Positions 27,815 through 36,935 are shown, counted from the stretch's first letter. The stretch is 64,000 nucleotides of DNA from Metabacillus schmidteae (GCF_903166545.1 NZ_CAESCH010000001.1:2050001-2114000); one strand, 5' to 3'. Translations and numbers: made by a program. Notes: a model not told the origin generated them from the sequence alone.

Positions 27815-27848
27815 AATAAAAAACGGGCTCTGATATACAGAACCCGTT
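27815..27848 (-). terminator. TPP riboswitch expression-platform terminator
   Basis: On the minus strand AACGGGTTCTG pairs with CAGAGCCCGTT and is followed by TTTTTATT. It lies between the TPP aptamer and thiC, so TPP binding would favour termination. Confidence 0.88.
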
Positions 27849-27909
27849 AGGTAGATGTAGGAAAAATAAAATAAAGGGGCGTGTGCGAAGACCCTTTTAT
27901 AAACTATTC

Positions 27910-28008
27910 CTACTTCCCTACGCTGGTATCATCCAGATCAGGTTCGAAGGGTCAAAGAACTTCGAGCGCGTTCTTCTCTCAGTCCAAGCTAATGGACTCC
28001 CCTAGTAG
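27910..28008 (-). promoter_or_regulatory. TPP riboswitch controlling thiC
   Basis: The minus strand shows the full THI-box: P1 AGTAG/CTACT ends, GGACTGAGAG (variant of CTGAGA), GACCCTTCGAACCTGATC and TGATACCAGCGTAGGGAAG. It lies 140 nt upstream of thiC with a terminator between. Confidence 0.96.
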
Positions 28009-28097
28009 ATAATGGAAATTTAATTAAATTCCAAGAATAATCATATCACACTGAAGATGTAAGTCAACAGAATCTTTTTTACTATCTGAATATTCGT

Positions 28098-28145
28098 GAA
28101 AAACGAGGACCTCCACTCTTGAATGAGTAGAAGTCCTCGTTTTCT
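28098..28145. terminator. Terminator of the MOSC gene
   Basis: AAAACGAGGACCTCCACTC pairs with GAGTAGAAGTCCTCGTTTT, with T-rich edges on both strands. It separates the MOSC gene from the thiC riboswitch transcript. Confidence 0.82.
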
Positions 28146-28203
28146 TAATAGGAACTAGTTAGATAGTAATAATAAAATAGGAAGAAATTGCTAGGGTGAA
28201 ATT

Positions 28204-28872
28204 TCACCTTAAACTTTTATCGGAATTTTTTGTAATAGAATTATGTAGTTTATTCAATCTATTTTTCCATTCTTTAGAAAGAGTATCTAATGATAAAATG
28301 GCTTCAATCTGTCTAATATTTTCTTTATCATGAAAGAAGGTATGATGGATGGTGCTTATGGATAATCCTTTTGGATGTTTTTCAAGTAATTTAATAGAGG
28401 AATTAGAATAAATCGTACCTTCTTCTAACACTCGAAAAAAATATCCAGTGTAGCCGTGTTCAATAATTTTATTTAAAAGGGTAGGTATGTTTGTGTATTT
28501 ATTAATTGTTGAGCATGGAAACCTACCTTGTGAAACCTGAACAATTGCCTCACCAATTTGATAAATATCTCCAATATTTACATCAGATTCGGTCATACCT
28601 TTTAGAGTTAAATTTTCACCGAAAGCAGCTTTAGGGAGAATGTGTTGATAGAGTTGTCCCCAAAATCCATAATGTTCATAAGCATATACACAAATTACAC
28701 GTTCCGATCCTCCATGGAATTCATGATTTTCAACATCATCACCAATAATTCCATTCAACGTGACATTTAGCTCAGATACTTGATTTTTAGCTATACCTGA
28801 TTTATATTCCTTTCCCTTATAGGTAAGAGTAGAGGGTGTTCCTTTACTTAACCAAACAATTTCATGATTCAA
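28204..28872 (-). CDS. MOSC domain protein (YiiM-like)
   Basis: A 222-aa cytosolic protein with a MOSC domain (about 40-165) including EFHGGSERVICVYAYEHY and the conserved Cys in GRFPCSTINKY, then a small C-terminal three-helix domain. MOSC domains bind molybdenum cofactor or deliver sulfur; YiiM relatives reduce N-hydroxylated compounds. I prefer the TTG start at 28872, with AAGGGA 9 nt upstream; the GTG at 28881 touches that site. Confidence 0.82.
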   Translation of the reverse strand: MNHEIVWLSKGTPSTLTYKGKEYKSGIAKNQVSELNVTLNGIIGDDVENHEFHGGSERVICVYAYEHYGFWGQLYQHILPKAAFGENLTLKGMTESDVNIGDIYQIGEAIVQVSQGRFPCSTINKYTNIPTLLNKIIEHGYTGYFFRVLEEGTIYSNSSIKLLEKHPKGLSISTIHHTFFHDKENIRQIEAILSLDTLSKEWKNRLNKLHNSITKNSDKSLR

Positions 28873-28933
28873 AGAATTCACTTCCCTTAAGACGAATTGG
28901 AGAAAAAGTTTCTGCCTTTTTATATAGATGATT

Positions 28934-28974
28934 CGATGAAAAATACATCAAGGTTTCCCATTGATGTATTTATA
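28934..28974 (-). terminator. Terminator of the Spo0E-like gene
   Basis: AAATACATCAA pairs with TTGATGTATTT over a 9-nt loop, with a T run on the minus-strand side. Confidence 0.7.
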
Positions 28975-28992
28975 CATTTTACTTATAATATT

Positions 28993-29166
28993 CTAATGAT
29001 TTTCTTTCGGTTTACTTATAGCTTTGCTCTCAGCCATTTTTATATTCAGTAATTCATCTAAGTGTTGACTTGCTATTAATGTTCGATGTGAATTTAGGCC
29101 ATCTTCTTTGGCAATTAAAAACATCTTGTTACGATATTCCTCTATTACGGTATCTAATGTTTTCAC
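28993..29166 (-). CDS. Spo0E-like aspartyl-phosphate phosphatase
   Basis: A 57-aa helical hairpin protein with the Spo0E motif SQHLDELLN (family S-Q-x-L-D). Members dephosphorylate response regulators, typically Spo0A~P, and so delay sporulation. The GTG start at 29166 is supported by GAGGTG 7 nt upstream; the longer frame lacks a site. Confidence 0.85.
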   Translation of the reverse strand: MKTLDTVIEEYRNKMFLIAKEDGLNSHRTLIASQHLDELLNIKMAESKAISKPKENH

Positions 29167-29384
29167 AATGAACACCTCACAGTATACATCTAGGTAAATT
29201 GATCCTAGTATTTTTATTATCTGATATTTTAAAAGAAAGTAAATAGAATACTGTGTTTTTTTTCCTATTTTCAAAAAAAAAAGTCGAAATATTATATAAA
29301 GTGAATCAATAGCAGGGAGGCTTTGTGGATTTTTTAATTGAAGAAAAGTGATAAATGTCCTGGTTAAAGGGGGGAAGCACATTA

Positions 29385-29425
29385 AAAAGCTACAGCATTT
29401 TAGGCTCTTTTGCTGTAGCTTTTAT
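29385..29425. terminator. Terminator downstream of tnrA
   Basis: AAAAGCTACAGC pairs with GCTGTAGCTTTT across 15 nt, with T-rich ends on both strands. It lies about 100 nt past the tnrA stop. Confidence 0.75.
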
Positions 29426-29525
29426 CAACTCTCTGAAATAAAAAGAAATCTACGGATGATAGAACAAGAAAAAATAGGGATTTCTCCATGAGAACTAGGT
29501 GGTAAAGGGAACTTTCCAAATTTCA

Positions 29526-29864
29526 TCAATGTCCTCCACGTCCATATCTGAATTGTGCGTTTATCTGACCTTGCAGCATTTTTTTTCTTACATCTGCTTC
29601 ACTTTCCCGCTTACGTTCCTTTAAACGCATTTCTTTTAAAATCTCTGTTGTTTGTACACCGTCCTCTCGTTTGTCAGCAATGTCCATCAATGTTTCAATA
29701 TCGGAAAACGAATATTTTCGCGTACCACGATCATTTCGATACGGTGCAATTAGTTTTCTTTCTTCATAATAACGAATTTGCCTTAATGTTAATCCGGTTA
29801 GTTCGCTGACTGTACCTATTGAAATCACCTTTTTATCCTTATAAGAGCGGTCTGGATGATTCAA
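29526..29864 (-). CDS. tnrA: Nitrogen regulator TnrA (MerR family)
   Basis: A 112-aa MerR-type regulator active under nitrogen limitation. The helix-turn-helix is VISIGTVSELTGLTLRQIRYYEERKLI. The stretch DIADKREDGVQT and the C-terminus GQINAQFRYGRGGH, which contacts feedback-inhibited glutamine synthetase, identify TnrA rather than GlnR. TTG 29864 gives the same N-terminal length as B. subtilis TnrA; GTG 29873 overlaps the ribosome binding site. A TnrA box lies upstream. Confidence 0.92.
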   Translation of the reverse strand: MNHPDRSYKDKKVISIGTVSELTGLTLRQIRYYEERKLIAPYRNDRGTRKYSFSDIETLMDIADKREDGVQTTEILKEMRLKERKRESEADVRKKMLQGQINAQFRYGRGGH

Positions 29865-29930
29865 TATCTCCACCCCTTAAACAATTCTTACTTAGAGTAT
29901 ATCCTGTTATGGCAAAGATGGCTTCTGTTA

Positions 29931-29947
29931 TGTAAGAAATTCTAACA
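29931..29947 (-). promoter_or_regulatory. TnrA box of the tnrA promoter
   Basis: TGTTAGAATTTCTTACA (minus strand) fits TGTNA-N7-TNACA exactly. Its centre is about 50 bp upstream of the start predicted from a TATACT -10 at 29901-29896. This is the spacing known for TnrA-activated promoters and agrees with autoactivation. Confidence 0.82.
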
Positions 29948-30054
29948 TAAAAATATATTCCGTGTAAGTAGTTGTGAGGTTTTTTTACAGCTGAAATGTA
30001 ACAGAAGCAAAGAGTGGGTACAATTAAGAAAATCTTCGAGAATTAATGATCTCA

Positions 30055-30336
30055 TTAAAGGAAGGATTTTAGATGAGAACCTTCTTCAGGTCTATAAGAC
30101 TTTGTATTTATTTGAATGTAAATATTCTCTGAAAGTTTTTGTAAAAAGGATTCCGGGAATAAGGAAGTAACTTCTTCAAAGTGATTTGTAAGTGTGTTGT
30201 AAATAGTTAATGAAGCTAAAAAACCTTTTTCGAATATAGCCATATATAATTGCTGGTTTTTTGGTTCAGCTAAATTGAGATAAAAAACTTTTGTGTAAGA
30301 AAGATCTTGTTTTATAGCAATTACCTTTATCTTCAT
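30055..30336 (-). CDS. Small hypothetical protein
   Basis: A 93-aa protein I do not recognise (MKIKVIAIKQDLSYTKVFYLNLAEPKNQQLYMAIF...). It is beta-rich at the N-terminus and basic at the C-terminus, with no signal or membrane segment. The second ATG (30336) is chosen because GGAG lies 9 nt upstream. Single gene between tnrA and an FbpA-like gene. Confidence 0.55.
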   Translation of the reverse strand: MKIKVIAIKQDLSYTKVFYLNLAEPKNQQLYMAIFEKGFLASLTIYNTLTNHFEEVTSLFPESFLQKLSENIYIQINTKSYRPEEGSHLKSFL

Positions 30337-30506
30337 TCGTTTCAACTCCATAGGTTATTGAAACTATTGTCGACAAATTTTTGAAAATTTAACCAAATTT
30401 ATACAATCTTAATATCTCAATAAAAAATCTTAACATTGTCTTAATCGCCACATAACAATTTTGAGGTAAATTTAATAGTGTAAAAAAATAAATGGAGATG
30501 AGTGCT

Positions 30507-30692
30507 ATGAGCAAAATGTTACAAACTGCACTTGAAGAGCAAAGAAATTACTACTCACAAAAGCTACTGGCAATTGGTGTTTACAATAGCCAGGTAATGA
30601 ATAAAATGACACTAACAGAATTGAAAAATGAATATAACTATTTTTATCACAACATACCAAAGGTAAAGAAAAAGAGCTCTTCAACAGGATGA
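30507..30692 (+). CDS. FbpA-like small basic protein
   Basis: A 61-aa basic protein (MSKMLQTALEEQRNYYSQKLLAIGVYNSQ...LTLTELKNEYNYFY). It resembles the Fur-regulated basic protein FbpA family, which acts in the iron-sparing response of B. subtilis. GGAG lies 9 nt before ATG 30507. I see no clear Fur box upstream, so iron control is unconfirmed. Confidence 0.6.
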   Translation: MSKMLQTALEEQRNYYSQKLLAIGVYNSQVMNKMTLTELKNEYNYFYHNIPKVKKKSSSTG

Positions 30693-30696
30693 AAAA

Positions 30697-30732
30697 GAAA
30701 AAGACTCCATCCATATTTTGGAGTCCTTTCTT
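30697..30732 (+). terminator. Terminator after the FbpA-like gene
   Basis: AAAGACTCCA pairs with TGGAGTCCTTT across a 9-nt loop, followed by CTTTCTT. Confidence 0.7.
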
Positions 30733-31474
30733 AACTGATGACCTTTCTAAAGAAATCAGTTAAATTCTTAGTGTGATCAAAATTGTTTTTTCGACTTTCT
30801 TTCACAAGGCCTTCTAAAGTTCGTAAGCTGGTTTCTATATATTCGAGGAGAATGTGAGAACTAAAATATAGTCCAGCTTGTTTATGTAGAATTACTTCTT
30901 GAAATTCCTTTTCCATAATGGATCCTTTGTTACCATTATGGAAAACATGTAAGCCAATGGCTGGAAATGAATCTTTTTCAATAATCCATTTGCAAATTTG
31001 CAAAGGCTTTAAGACAGCAAGATACATTTTAGCAGTACTATTGTTAACTTGTTTAAGACGTTTATAATTTTTTTTAGCCATGCTGAGATAATGGTGAAGA
31101 ACTGAATACGGTGAGAAAGTATGTTGGGCAAATTGCTTTAATTCTTCGGTAAACATAACATCATTTCGGTAAGTGATAGGGGAAGATAACCATTCAAGAA
31201 GAGTAGGATTTGACTTATTCAGTAAACGTAAAGCCTTCTTAATATCCCACCCAACAACTTCATAGGTTTCTAAGCTATTTCTTTCTAAAACATCACGTTC
31301 TTCATATAATTGCAAATACCAATCTTGTTCATGCTTATAAATAAATCTTATATCAAAGTCACTATCTTTTTCATGTAAGGTCCAAGCACGGCTTCCGGAT
31401 TCACAAGCAAATAAAATTTGTATTTGCTCTTGTTTTTCTAAGTCATTTAAAATATTTTTGATTACATTGTTCAT
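30731..31474 (-). CDS. YcgL-like nucleotidyltransferase
   Basis: A 247-aa protein with a minimal nucleotidyltransferase core near the N-terminus: ACESGSRAW (the GS motif) and DSDFDIRFIY (the metal-binding D-x-D). A helical C-terminal domain follows. This matches the YcgL/RlaP type whose substrate is unclear. Single gene. Confidence 0.8.
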   Translation of the reverse strand: MNNVIKNILNDLEKQEQIQILFACESGSRAWTLHEKDSDFDIRFIYKHEQDWYLQLYEERDVLERNSLETYEVVGWDIKKALRLLNKSNPTLLEWLSSPITYRNDVMFTEELKQFAQHTFSPYSVLHHYLSMAKKNYKRLKQVNNSTAKMYLAVLKPLQICKWIIEKDSFPAIGLHVFHNGNKGSIMEKEFQEVILHKQAGLYFSSHILLEYIETSLRTLEGLVKESRKNNFDHTKNLTDFFRKVIS

Positions 31475-31699
31475 AAAGATACCCCATTTATGTGTGCTAT
31501 TATTATAATTATATACTTTTCTTATGAAAAACCTTCAAATTTACGTTAAATAATAGTAAAATATATAGGGAGTGCTATTTTATCCTATTATAGTTAATAA
31601 AGGATAGTATAGATGTGGCTTTATCAGTAGAACTCTGTGACAAGTAAAGTTTTTTCTAACACTTTTATCTTTGCTAATTTTTAACAAGAGGGCGATGGG

Positions 31700-32158
31700 A
31701 TGAGATCATTTACTGAAGAAGAATTACAGAATGCATTGGATTTGTTTCGAGTTTTTGCAAGGGCTTTCAAAAGCGTATCCGAGCATTCTATCCGTGATAG
31801 TAAGGAGCATGGATTCAATCCAACAGAATTTGCAGTATTGGAATTGTTGTTCACGAAAGGTCCGCAAAAGCTTCAGCAAATTGGTTCAAGGCTTCTGCTA
31901 GTTAGTGGAAATGTTACGTATGTGATTGATAAGCTTGAAAAAAATGGCTATATCTATCGAGAACAGGATCCAAAGGATAAACGTTCAATTTATGCAAAGT
32001 TAACAGAGAAAGGTCAAACATATTTAGATGAAATCTATCCAATTCATGCAATTCGAATGGCACGTGCATTCTCTGGCTTAAATGCTGAAGAGCAGGTAGA
32101 GTTGAAAGCGCTCTTAAAGAAGGCGGGAGTACATAGCCAGCATTTACTATTCAGATAG
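31700..32158 (+). CDS. MarR family regulator (MhqR-like)
   Basis: A 152-aa winged-helix regulator: GFNPTEFAVLELLFTKGPQKLQQIGSRLLLVSGNVTYVIDKLEKNGYI is the DNA-binding core and DPKDKRSIYAKLTEKG the wing. The sequence is close in style to MhqR (YkvE), which represses quinone-detoxifying enzymes, but no mhq gene adjoins it. It lacks an OhrR-type N-terminal Cys. Confidence 0.83.
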   Translation: MRSFTEEELQNALDLFRVFARAFKSVSEHSIRDSKEHGFNPTEFAVLELLFTKGPQKLQQIGSRLLLVSGNVTYVIDKLEKNGYIYREQDPKDKRSIYAKLTEKGQTYLDEIYPIHAIRMARAFSGLNAEEQVELKALLKKAGVHSQHLLFR

Positions 32159-32193
32159 ATTGCTAAGTATCTAGATTGGAAACGTTTACCCGT

Positions 32194-32225
32194 AAAAAGG
32201 GTGGCCATTTTGGTCACTCTTTTTT
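32194..32225 (+). terminator. Terminator after the MarR gene
   Basis: AAAAAG-GGTGGCC pairs with GGTCAC-CTTTTTT over ATTTT. Confidence 0.72.
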
Positions 32226-32287
32226 AAGTTCGAAGTGATTGTCTCACTGAAATATTAAAGAAGTTTAAAATTGATGGAGAAACGGAA

Positions 32288-32409
32288 AAGAATGTCTTTC
32301 ATAGAGCAGATGAAAGACAAAATGAAGATGAAAATGAGCAAGAATGTCTTTCATAGAGGGAATAAAGGACACCATTAAGGTTAAAACGATTTAAGTGTCC
32401 TTCATAGGA
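32288..32409. repeat. Three-unit intergenic repeat with small hairpins
   Basis: The 19-bp unit AAGAATGTCTTTCATAGAG occurs exactly at 32288-32306 and 32340-32358, with a degenerate third copy at 32393-32409. Each unit's GTCTTTCAT or GTCC faces a complementary ATGAAAGAC or GGAC, giving tandem small hairpins. No gene is present between the MarR gene and ligD. Confidence 0.6.
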
Positions 32410-32428
32410 AATAACTGAATTTAATTCT

Positions 32429-34264
32429 CTATTTTGCATTATTTATTTGTTCAATTAATGTCCGTAGTGTTTTATCCTGAGGTGATTCAAAATAGTTATG
32501 AAAAGGGCATCCAATTGTTTTTGATCGGTTGAGAACTTTGTCCATGGTGAATTGTTCGACTGATAACTCTTCATTGATTTCATCCCAAAAAAGTGGTGAA
32601 GCAATGAATGCTCCTTCTTTTTTTCCACGGAGAGAATAGGGAGCGATAATAGTTTTGCCCTCTGCATGTTGAATATAGTCAATATAAAGTCGACTGCCAC
32701 GATTTTTCTTCATTCGCTCAATTGTAAAATCTTCAGGAAAACTTGTCACTAGATAATTAGCAATAAACTCAGTGAAAACACGAGTTTCTTCATATGTTAG
32801 TGAATTTTTAGAAATGGGAATATGAATTTGTAATCCCTTGTTGCCCGATAATTTCGGAAATGTTTTTAATTGAAATTGATCAAATATTTTCTTCATTTCA
32901 AATGCTGCTTTTATCGCTAACGAAAAAGAATCTCTGGAAGGTGGATCAAGGTCAAATACGATTTCAGTTGGATGTGGTGTATCAATTGTCTGAAAAGGGA
33001 TATGGTACTCAAATGCAAGCTGATTTCCAAGCCACATCAAGGTGGAAAGATCTTGACAAATAATATAATCGATATTTTCATGTTGCTTAGTTTTGATAAA
33101 AGAAGGTGCGTAATCAGGACTGTTTTTTTGATAAAATGCTTCACCATACATACCATGTGGAAATCGAATAACAGTTAACAAGCGATTTTTTAAAAATGGA
33201 AGCATAAAAGGTGATATTTGAAAAAGATAACTTAAAAATTTCTCTTTTTTCACATCAACTTTTTCCCATAAGGGTTTATCAGGATGTGTGATTGATATTT
33301 CTTCATGAATAGGAGCAGTTTTAATTAATAACATATCCCAAGTGCAATCGTCGATATCAACATCAAATCGAAACGTCGAAAACGATGGTTCACGTAATTG
33401 GTTTTTATAAAGAGATAAAAATTGAATTTCTACAACAATAGCCGGTCCTATTTCAATAAAAGATGCTGTTTCGTTTTTTTTATTTTCCCGCACAATTGTA
33501 AGAAGTGCTTCACGTTCGCTTGCGGAAATACCATGTGAAAACACTCCTGCTTGGACAATATGACTATTCTGAAAAACACCGACATGAAAATAGCCATTTT
33601 CTTTGTCGTAGCCGGTAATAAAAAAGTTAGCATATTTGTAGTTTTTAATTTTTAACCATTTTTGTGTACGCAGTCCTTCTTCCCATTTACTTTTTAAATG
33701 TTTGGCGAGTATACCTTCTCCATCTTCAAGCCGCATTTCTTCCCATAACTTAGAATAGTTCGTTGTATAAGGAACATACTGTAGATGATTGGGGGAGAGA
33801 GGGCTCACCTCATTGTCTAACTTTAGTGTTTTAAATAACTTTTGAAGCATTAATTTCCGCTCTTTAAGTGAATCAGTGGAAAGACTTTTTCCATTTAATT
33901 TGACAAGGTCAAAAGCAAGAAAACAACAAGGATGCTTTTTAAATTCAATTTCAATTTTATCTAAATTTTTTAATCTGCCTCTTATTTGAAGTTGCTCAAA
34001 ATCAGAGAAATGTGTTGATGTCAGGTAGACAATTTCACCATCTAAAATTAAGGGAAGATGTGGTCTTAACTCATCTCGGATTCTCTCTACTTGGTAAATG
34101 ATTTCAGGGAATTGTTTATTTAATGATTTTTCATTCCGGCTCATTATATCAATTGAAGAATCCGTCACAACTAAGAGAGATCGAAATCCATCATATTTTG
34201 TTTCGTAAACCCAGTCTGACCCTGTAGGTATTTCGGTATGTAAAGTCGGAAGCATTGGTTTCAA
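32429..34264 (-). CDS. ligD: NHEJ DNA ligase D (ligase + polymerase)
   Basis: A bifunctional 611-aa repair enzyme, the same length as B. subtilis YkoU. The ATP-dependent ligase domain (1-300) has the adenylated Lys23 in YETKYDGFR and KYANFFITGYD in the OB part. The primase/polymerase domain (about 325-600) has IVFDLDPPS as its metal site and KLSGNKGLQIHIP. It lacks the nuclease domain, as usual in Bacillus. TTG start with AAGGAT 8 nt upstream. Works with Ku encoded 740 bp away. Confidence 0.95.
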   Translation of the reverse strand: MKPMLPTLHTEIPTGSDWVYETKYDGFRSLLVVTDSSIDIMSRNEKSLNKQFPEIIYQVERIRDELRPHLPLILDGEIVYLTSTHFSDFEQLQIRGRLKNLDKIEIEFKKHPCCFLAFDLVKLNGKSLSTDSLKERKLMLQKLFKTLKLDNEVSPLSPNHLQYVPYTTNYSKLWEEMRLEDGEGILAKHLKSKWEEGLRTQKWLKIKNYKYANFFITGYDKENGYFHVGVFQNSHIVQAGVFSHGISASEREALLTIVRENKKNETASFIEIGPAIVVEIQFLSLYKNQLREPSFSTFRFDVDIDDCTWDMLLIKTAPIHEEISITHPDKPLWEKVDVKKEKFLSYLFQISPFMLPFLKNRLLTVIRFPHGMYGEAFYQKNSPDYAPSFIKTKQHENIDYIICQDLSTLMWLGNQLAFEYHIPFQTIDTPHPTEIVFDLDPPSRDSFSLAIKAAFEMKKIFDQFQLKTFPKLSGNKGLQIHIPISKNSLTYEETRVFTEFIANYLVTSFPEDFTIERMKKNRGSRLYIDYIQHAEGKTIIAPYSLRGKKEGAFIASPLFWDEINEELSVEQFTMDKVLNRSKTIGCPFHNYFESPQDKTLRTLIEQINNAK

Positions 34265-34339
34265 AAAGCATCATCCTTCAATAGTGATATGTATTATTAT
34301 GATCAAATTCACAGAAATTCATGAAAGGGATGTTAAGTG

Positions 34340-34861
34340 ATGAATAAAGCTGTTTTTCTAGATCGAGACGGTGTCATAAATGAGGTATTAAGTAGTAGGG
34401 TGAAATTTGTTAACAAACCGGAACAAATGTATTTATTAGATAGAGTTGGAGAAGGGATTAAGCTGCTAAATGATGCAGGCTATCTCGTATTTGTTGTAAC
34501 AAATCAAGGTGGAGTTGGTTTAGGTTATATGAAGGAAAATAATCTAAAAAAGGTGCATGAAAAAATGAAAAAAGAGATAGCAAAGAGTGGAGGAAAGATA
34601 GATGACATTATCTATTGTCCACATAAACCTAATGCAGGGTGTGCTTGTCGAAAGCCAGAACCAGAAATGCTTCTTACGTTGGCGCAAAAACACCAAGTTT
34701 CTTTACATGAAAGCTTTATGGTGGGTGATCGGGATGTTGATATTCTAGCGGGGAAACAGGCAGGAACGAAAACCATTCTAATTGGTAATGAAGAAGGTTT
34801 AGCTGATATCCGATTTCCGACCTTATACGATGCAGCAAGCTGGATTACGACTGAGCAATGA
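34340..34861 (+). CDS. HAD-IIIA phosphatase (GmhB-like)
   Basis: A 173-aa HAD hydrolase: nucleophile and acid Asp8 and Asp10 in FLDRDGVINE, VVTNQGGVG, a Cys-rich zinc loop CPHKPNAGCACRKP and MVGDRDVDILAG. This is the GmhB (D-glycero-manno-heptose-1,7-bisphosphate phosphatase) subfamily. No heptose genes are nearby, so the substrate is unsure. It lies divergently from ligD, splitting the ligD/ku pair. Confidence 0.85.
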   Translation: MNKAVFLDRDGVINEVLSSRVKFVNKPEQMYLLDRVGEGIKLLNDAGYLVFVVTNQGGVGLGYMKENNLKKVHEKMKKEIAKSGGKIDDIIYCPHKPNAGCACRKPEPEMLLTLAQKHQVSLHESFMVGDRDVDILAGKQAGTKTILIGNEEGLADIRFPTLYDAASWITTEQ

Positions 34862-34947
34862 GTACAATATATAATTAAACACGTCTATAATGTAGTAGTT
34901 CATTGAATTAGAAGGATTAATATAAACATAACTAACTCAGAAATAAT

Positions 34948-34986
34948 ATAAAAACGAGAAACTTTCTGTAAGATAGTTTCCCGTCT
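34948..34986 (-). terminator. Terminator of ku
   Basis: ACGGGAAACT pairs with AGTTTCTCGT on the minus strand over 11 nt, followed by TTTTTAT. Confidence 0.8.
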
Positions 34987-35002
34987 TGTTGAACCACAAT
35001 AA

Positions 35003-35905
35003 TTAAGCTTTTTTACGGACTGTTTTTGTTTTCTTTCCGGTCGTTCCGACAGTGCTAGTTGGTGTTGGTGATGAACTGTCATCTCCAACAGCTTTCACTG
35101 GCTTCGCCTTTGGTTTTGCTTTTGTTTGTGGTTTTTTTGTTTTTTCAATACTTGCTTGAAGAGCGCTCATTAAATCTACAACATTTTGACGCGGTGCTGC
35201 TTCAGTTGGTGTTTTACCTTCATCTTGATTCACTTTTCTCTCGATAAGTTCTTGTAAAGCCAATCGATAATCATCTTTATATTTTTCAGGCTCAAAGGTT
35301 GTGGTTAACTGATCAATAAGCATAATAGCTGTATCAAGTTCTTTTTCTCCGACCTCTACATTTTCAGGAACACTCGGGACTTCTTTAACGTTTCTTACTT
35401 CGTCCGGATAATGAACTGTCTCCATTACAATGCAATTTTGATAAACTCGTACCATTGCAAGCTGCTGCTTTGAACGGATCGTAATTTCAGCAATGCCTAT
35501 TTTTCCTGATTTTGTTAGTGCCTCTCTGAGCAGTCCATATGCTTTTCCACCATTTTCTCCAGGACCAATAAAATAAGAACGGCTGAAATAGATAGGATCA
35601 ATATCCTCCATTTTAACAAAATCAATAATTTCAACAGTTTTATCTTCGTGCTCATCTTTTATTTCCTTTAGTTCCTCTTCTGTTAGGACAACATATTTTC
35701 CTTTTACATACTCATAGCCCTTCACAATTTCATCTGCTTTAACTTCTTCATCACAATTCGGACATTTTTTTTCATATTGAATAGGGCTATGACATTTCTT
35801 ATGAAGAGTTCTAAGTTTAATATCCTTGTCCTCTGTTGCTGCATAAAGTTTAATGGGTATGTTCACTAAACCGAAACTAATGGAGCCTTTCCACATTGTA
35901 TGCAT
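35003..35905 (-). CDS. ku: DNA end-binding protein Ku
   Basis: A homodimeric Ku of 300 aa that binds DNA ends and recruits LigD, mainly in spores and stationary cells in Bacillus. The Ku core (2-250) begins HTMWKGSISFGLVNIPIKLY and includes CHSPIQYEKKCPNCDEEV, a zinc-like Cys pair. A Lys/Pro-rich tail (260-300) probably aids DNA binding. Confidence 0.95.
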   Translation of the reverse strand: MHTMWKGSISFGLVNIPIKLYAATEDKDIKLRTLHKKCHSPIQYEKKCPNCDEEVKADEIVKGYEYVKGKYVVLTEEELKEIKDEHEDKTVEIIDFVKMEDIDPIYFSRSYFIGPGENGGKAYGLLREALTKSGKIGIAEITIRSKQQLAMVRVYQNCIVMETVHYPDEVRNVKEVPSVPENVEVGEKELDTAIMLIDQLTTTFEPEKYKDDYRLALQELIERKVNQDEGKTPTEAAPRQNVVDLMSALQASIEKTKKPQTKAKPKAKPVKAVGDDSSSPTPTSTVGTTGKKTKTVRKKA

Positions 35906-35994
35906 AAAAATCCCCTGTCTTATGTTGTAAGTTTCCTGTTTTTAATTTCTGCTTCAGGCAAGAATTTCATGAGTAGAAATAGCTGCCAATTAAC

Positions 35995-36774
35995 TTAAAA
36001 TATAGATAATTGCTGGAGAAGAATAATGATTATTCCTAGAACCCATACATAAACAGCAAAGATTTTTAGAGATCTGTACTTGATAAACGTAATCATGAAT
36101 CTGACTGCAATATAGCCGAAAAAAGCAGAAGATAATGTGGCGATAAACATTGATGAAAGGCTAATTTGCGGGACAGCTCCTGATATCAGATCCTTTAGTT
36201 GATAAATAACACCACCACAAATAGCTGGAATAGATAAGAGAAACGAGAAATACGCAGCAGCTTCTTTATCCATTTTCCTTAAGAGAGCACCTACAATCGT
36301 CATCCCCGATCGGGAGATGGCAGGAAAAATAGCTAGTGCTTGAAAGCTTCCAATAAAAAAGGAATCAAATAAAGAAATGTTTTCAACCTTTTTTGCTCCA
36401 TTTTTAATTGAATCAGCAAACCACAAAAAGAGCCCTGTAATTAAAAATTCCCAACCGATTGAGATTCCTGATTTTGACAGGCTATCAAAATAATCACTAA
36501 ATAATATACCAGTTATAACAGCCGGAATAGTTCCAACAACTAAAAGTGCTGTTATCCGACTAAAGGGGTTTTTTATTAATTTAATAAGTATTTCCCTATA
36601 AAAAACAACAAGTGCGATAAGAGTTCCTAGGTGAAGCATTGTATCTAGAAATAAGCCAGCTTCTTCTAACCCGAAAAAATTTCGGCCTAAATAAAGATGT
36701 CCTGTGCTACTTATTGGGATAAATTCTGTTAGTCCTTGAATTATTCCCAGTATGACTGCCTGTATCCAATCCAT
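35995..36774 (-). CDS. uppP: Undecaprenyl-diphosphatase UppP (BacA)
   Basis: A 259-aa membrane enzyme that regenerates undecaprenyl phosphate for cell-wall synthesis and gives low-level bacitracin resistance. The signature motifs EFIPISSTGHLYLG and AISRSGMTIVGALLRKM are visible. The ATG at 36774 is preferred because GAGGGGG is correctly spaced; ATG 36780 is too close. Confidence 0.95.
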   Translation of the reverse strand: MDWIQAVILGIIQGLTEFIPISSTGHLYLGRNFFGLEEAGLFLDTMLHLGTLIALVVFYREILIKLIKNPFSRITALLVVGTIPAVITGILFSDYFDSLSKSGISIGWEFLITGLFLWFADSIKNGAKKVENISLFDSFFIGSFQALAIFPAISRSGMTIVGALLRKMDKEAAAYFSFLLSIPAICGGVIYQLKDLISGAVPQISLSSMFIATLSSAFFGYIAVRFMITFIKYRSLKIFAVYVWVLGIIIILLQQLSIF

Positions 36775-36935
36775 ATTCATCCCCCTCAAAAACAAAGCTT
36801 GTCTGTATTCATGAATATGTCAAATAGATGCTTTTATAGAACAATTTATTAAAGGAATATAATAAATTTTAGAAAAAACATTTGACAACAAAACAGCAAA
36901 GCACTTATGATAATAGTAACTTAATATTCTTCTTT

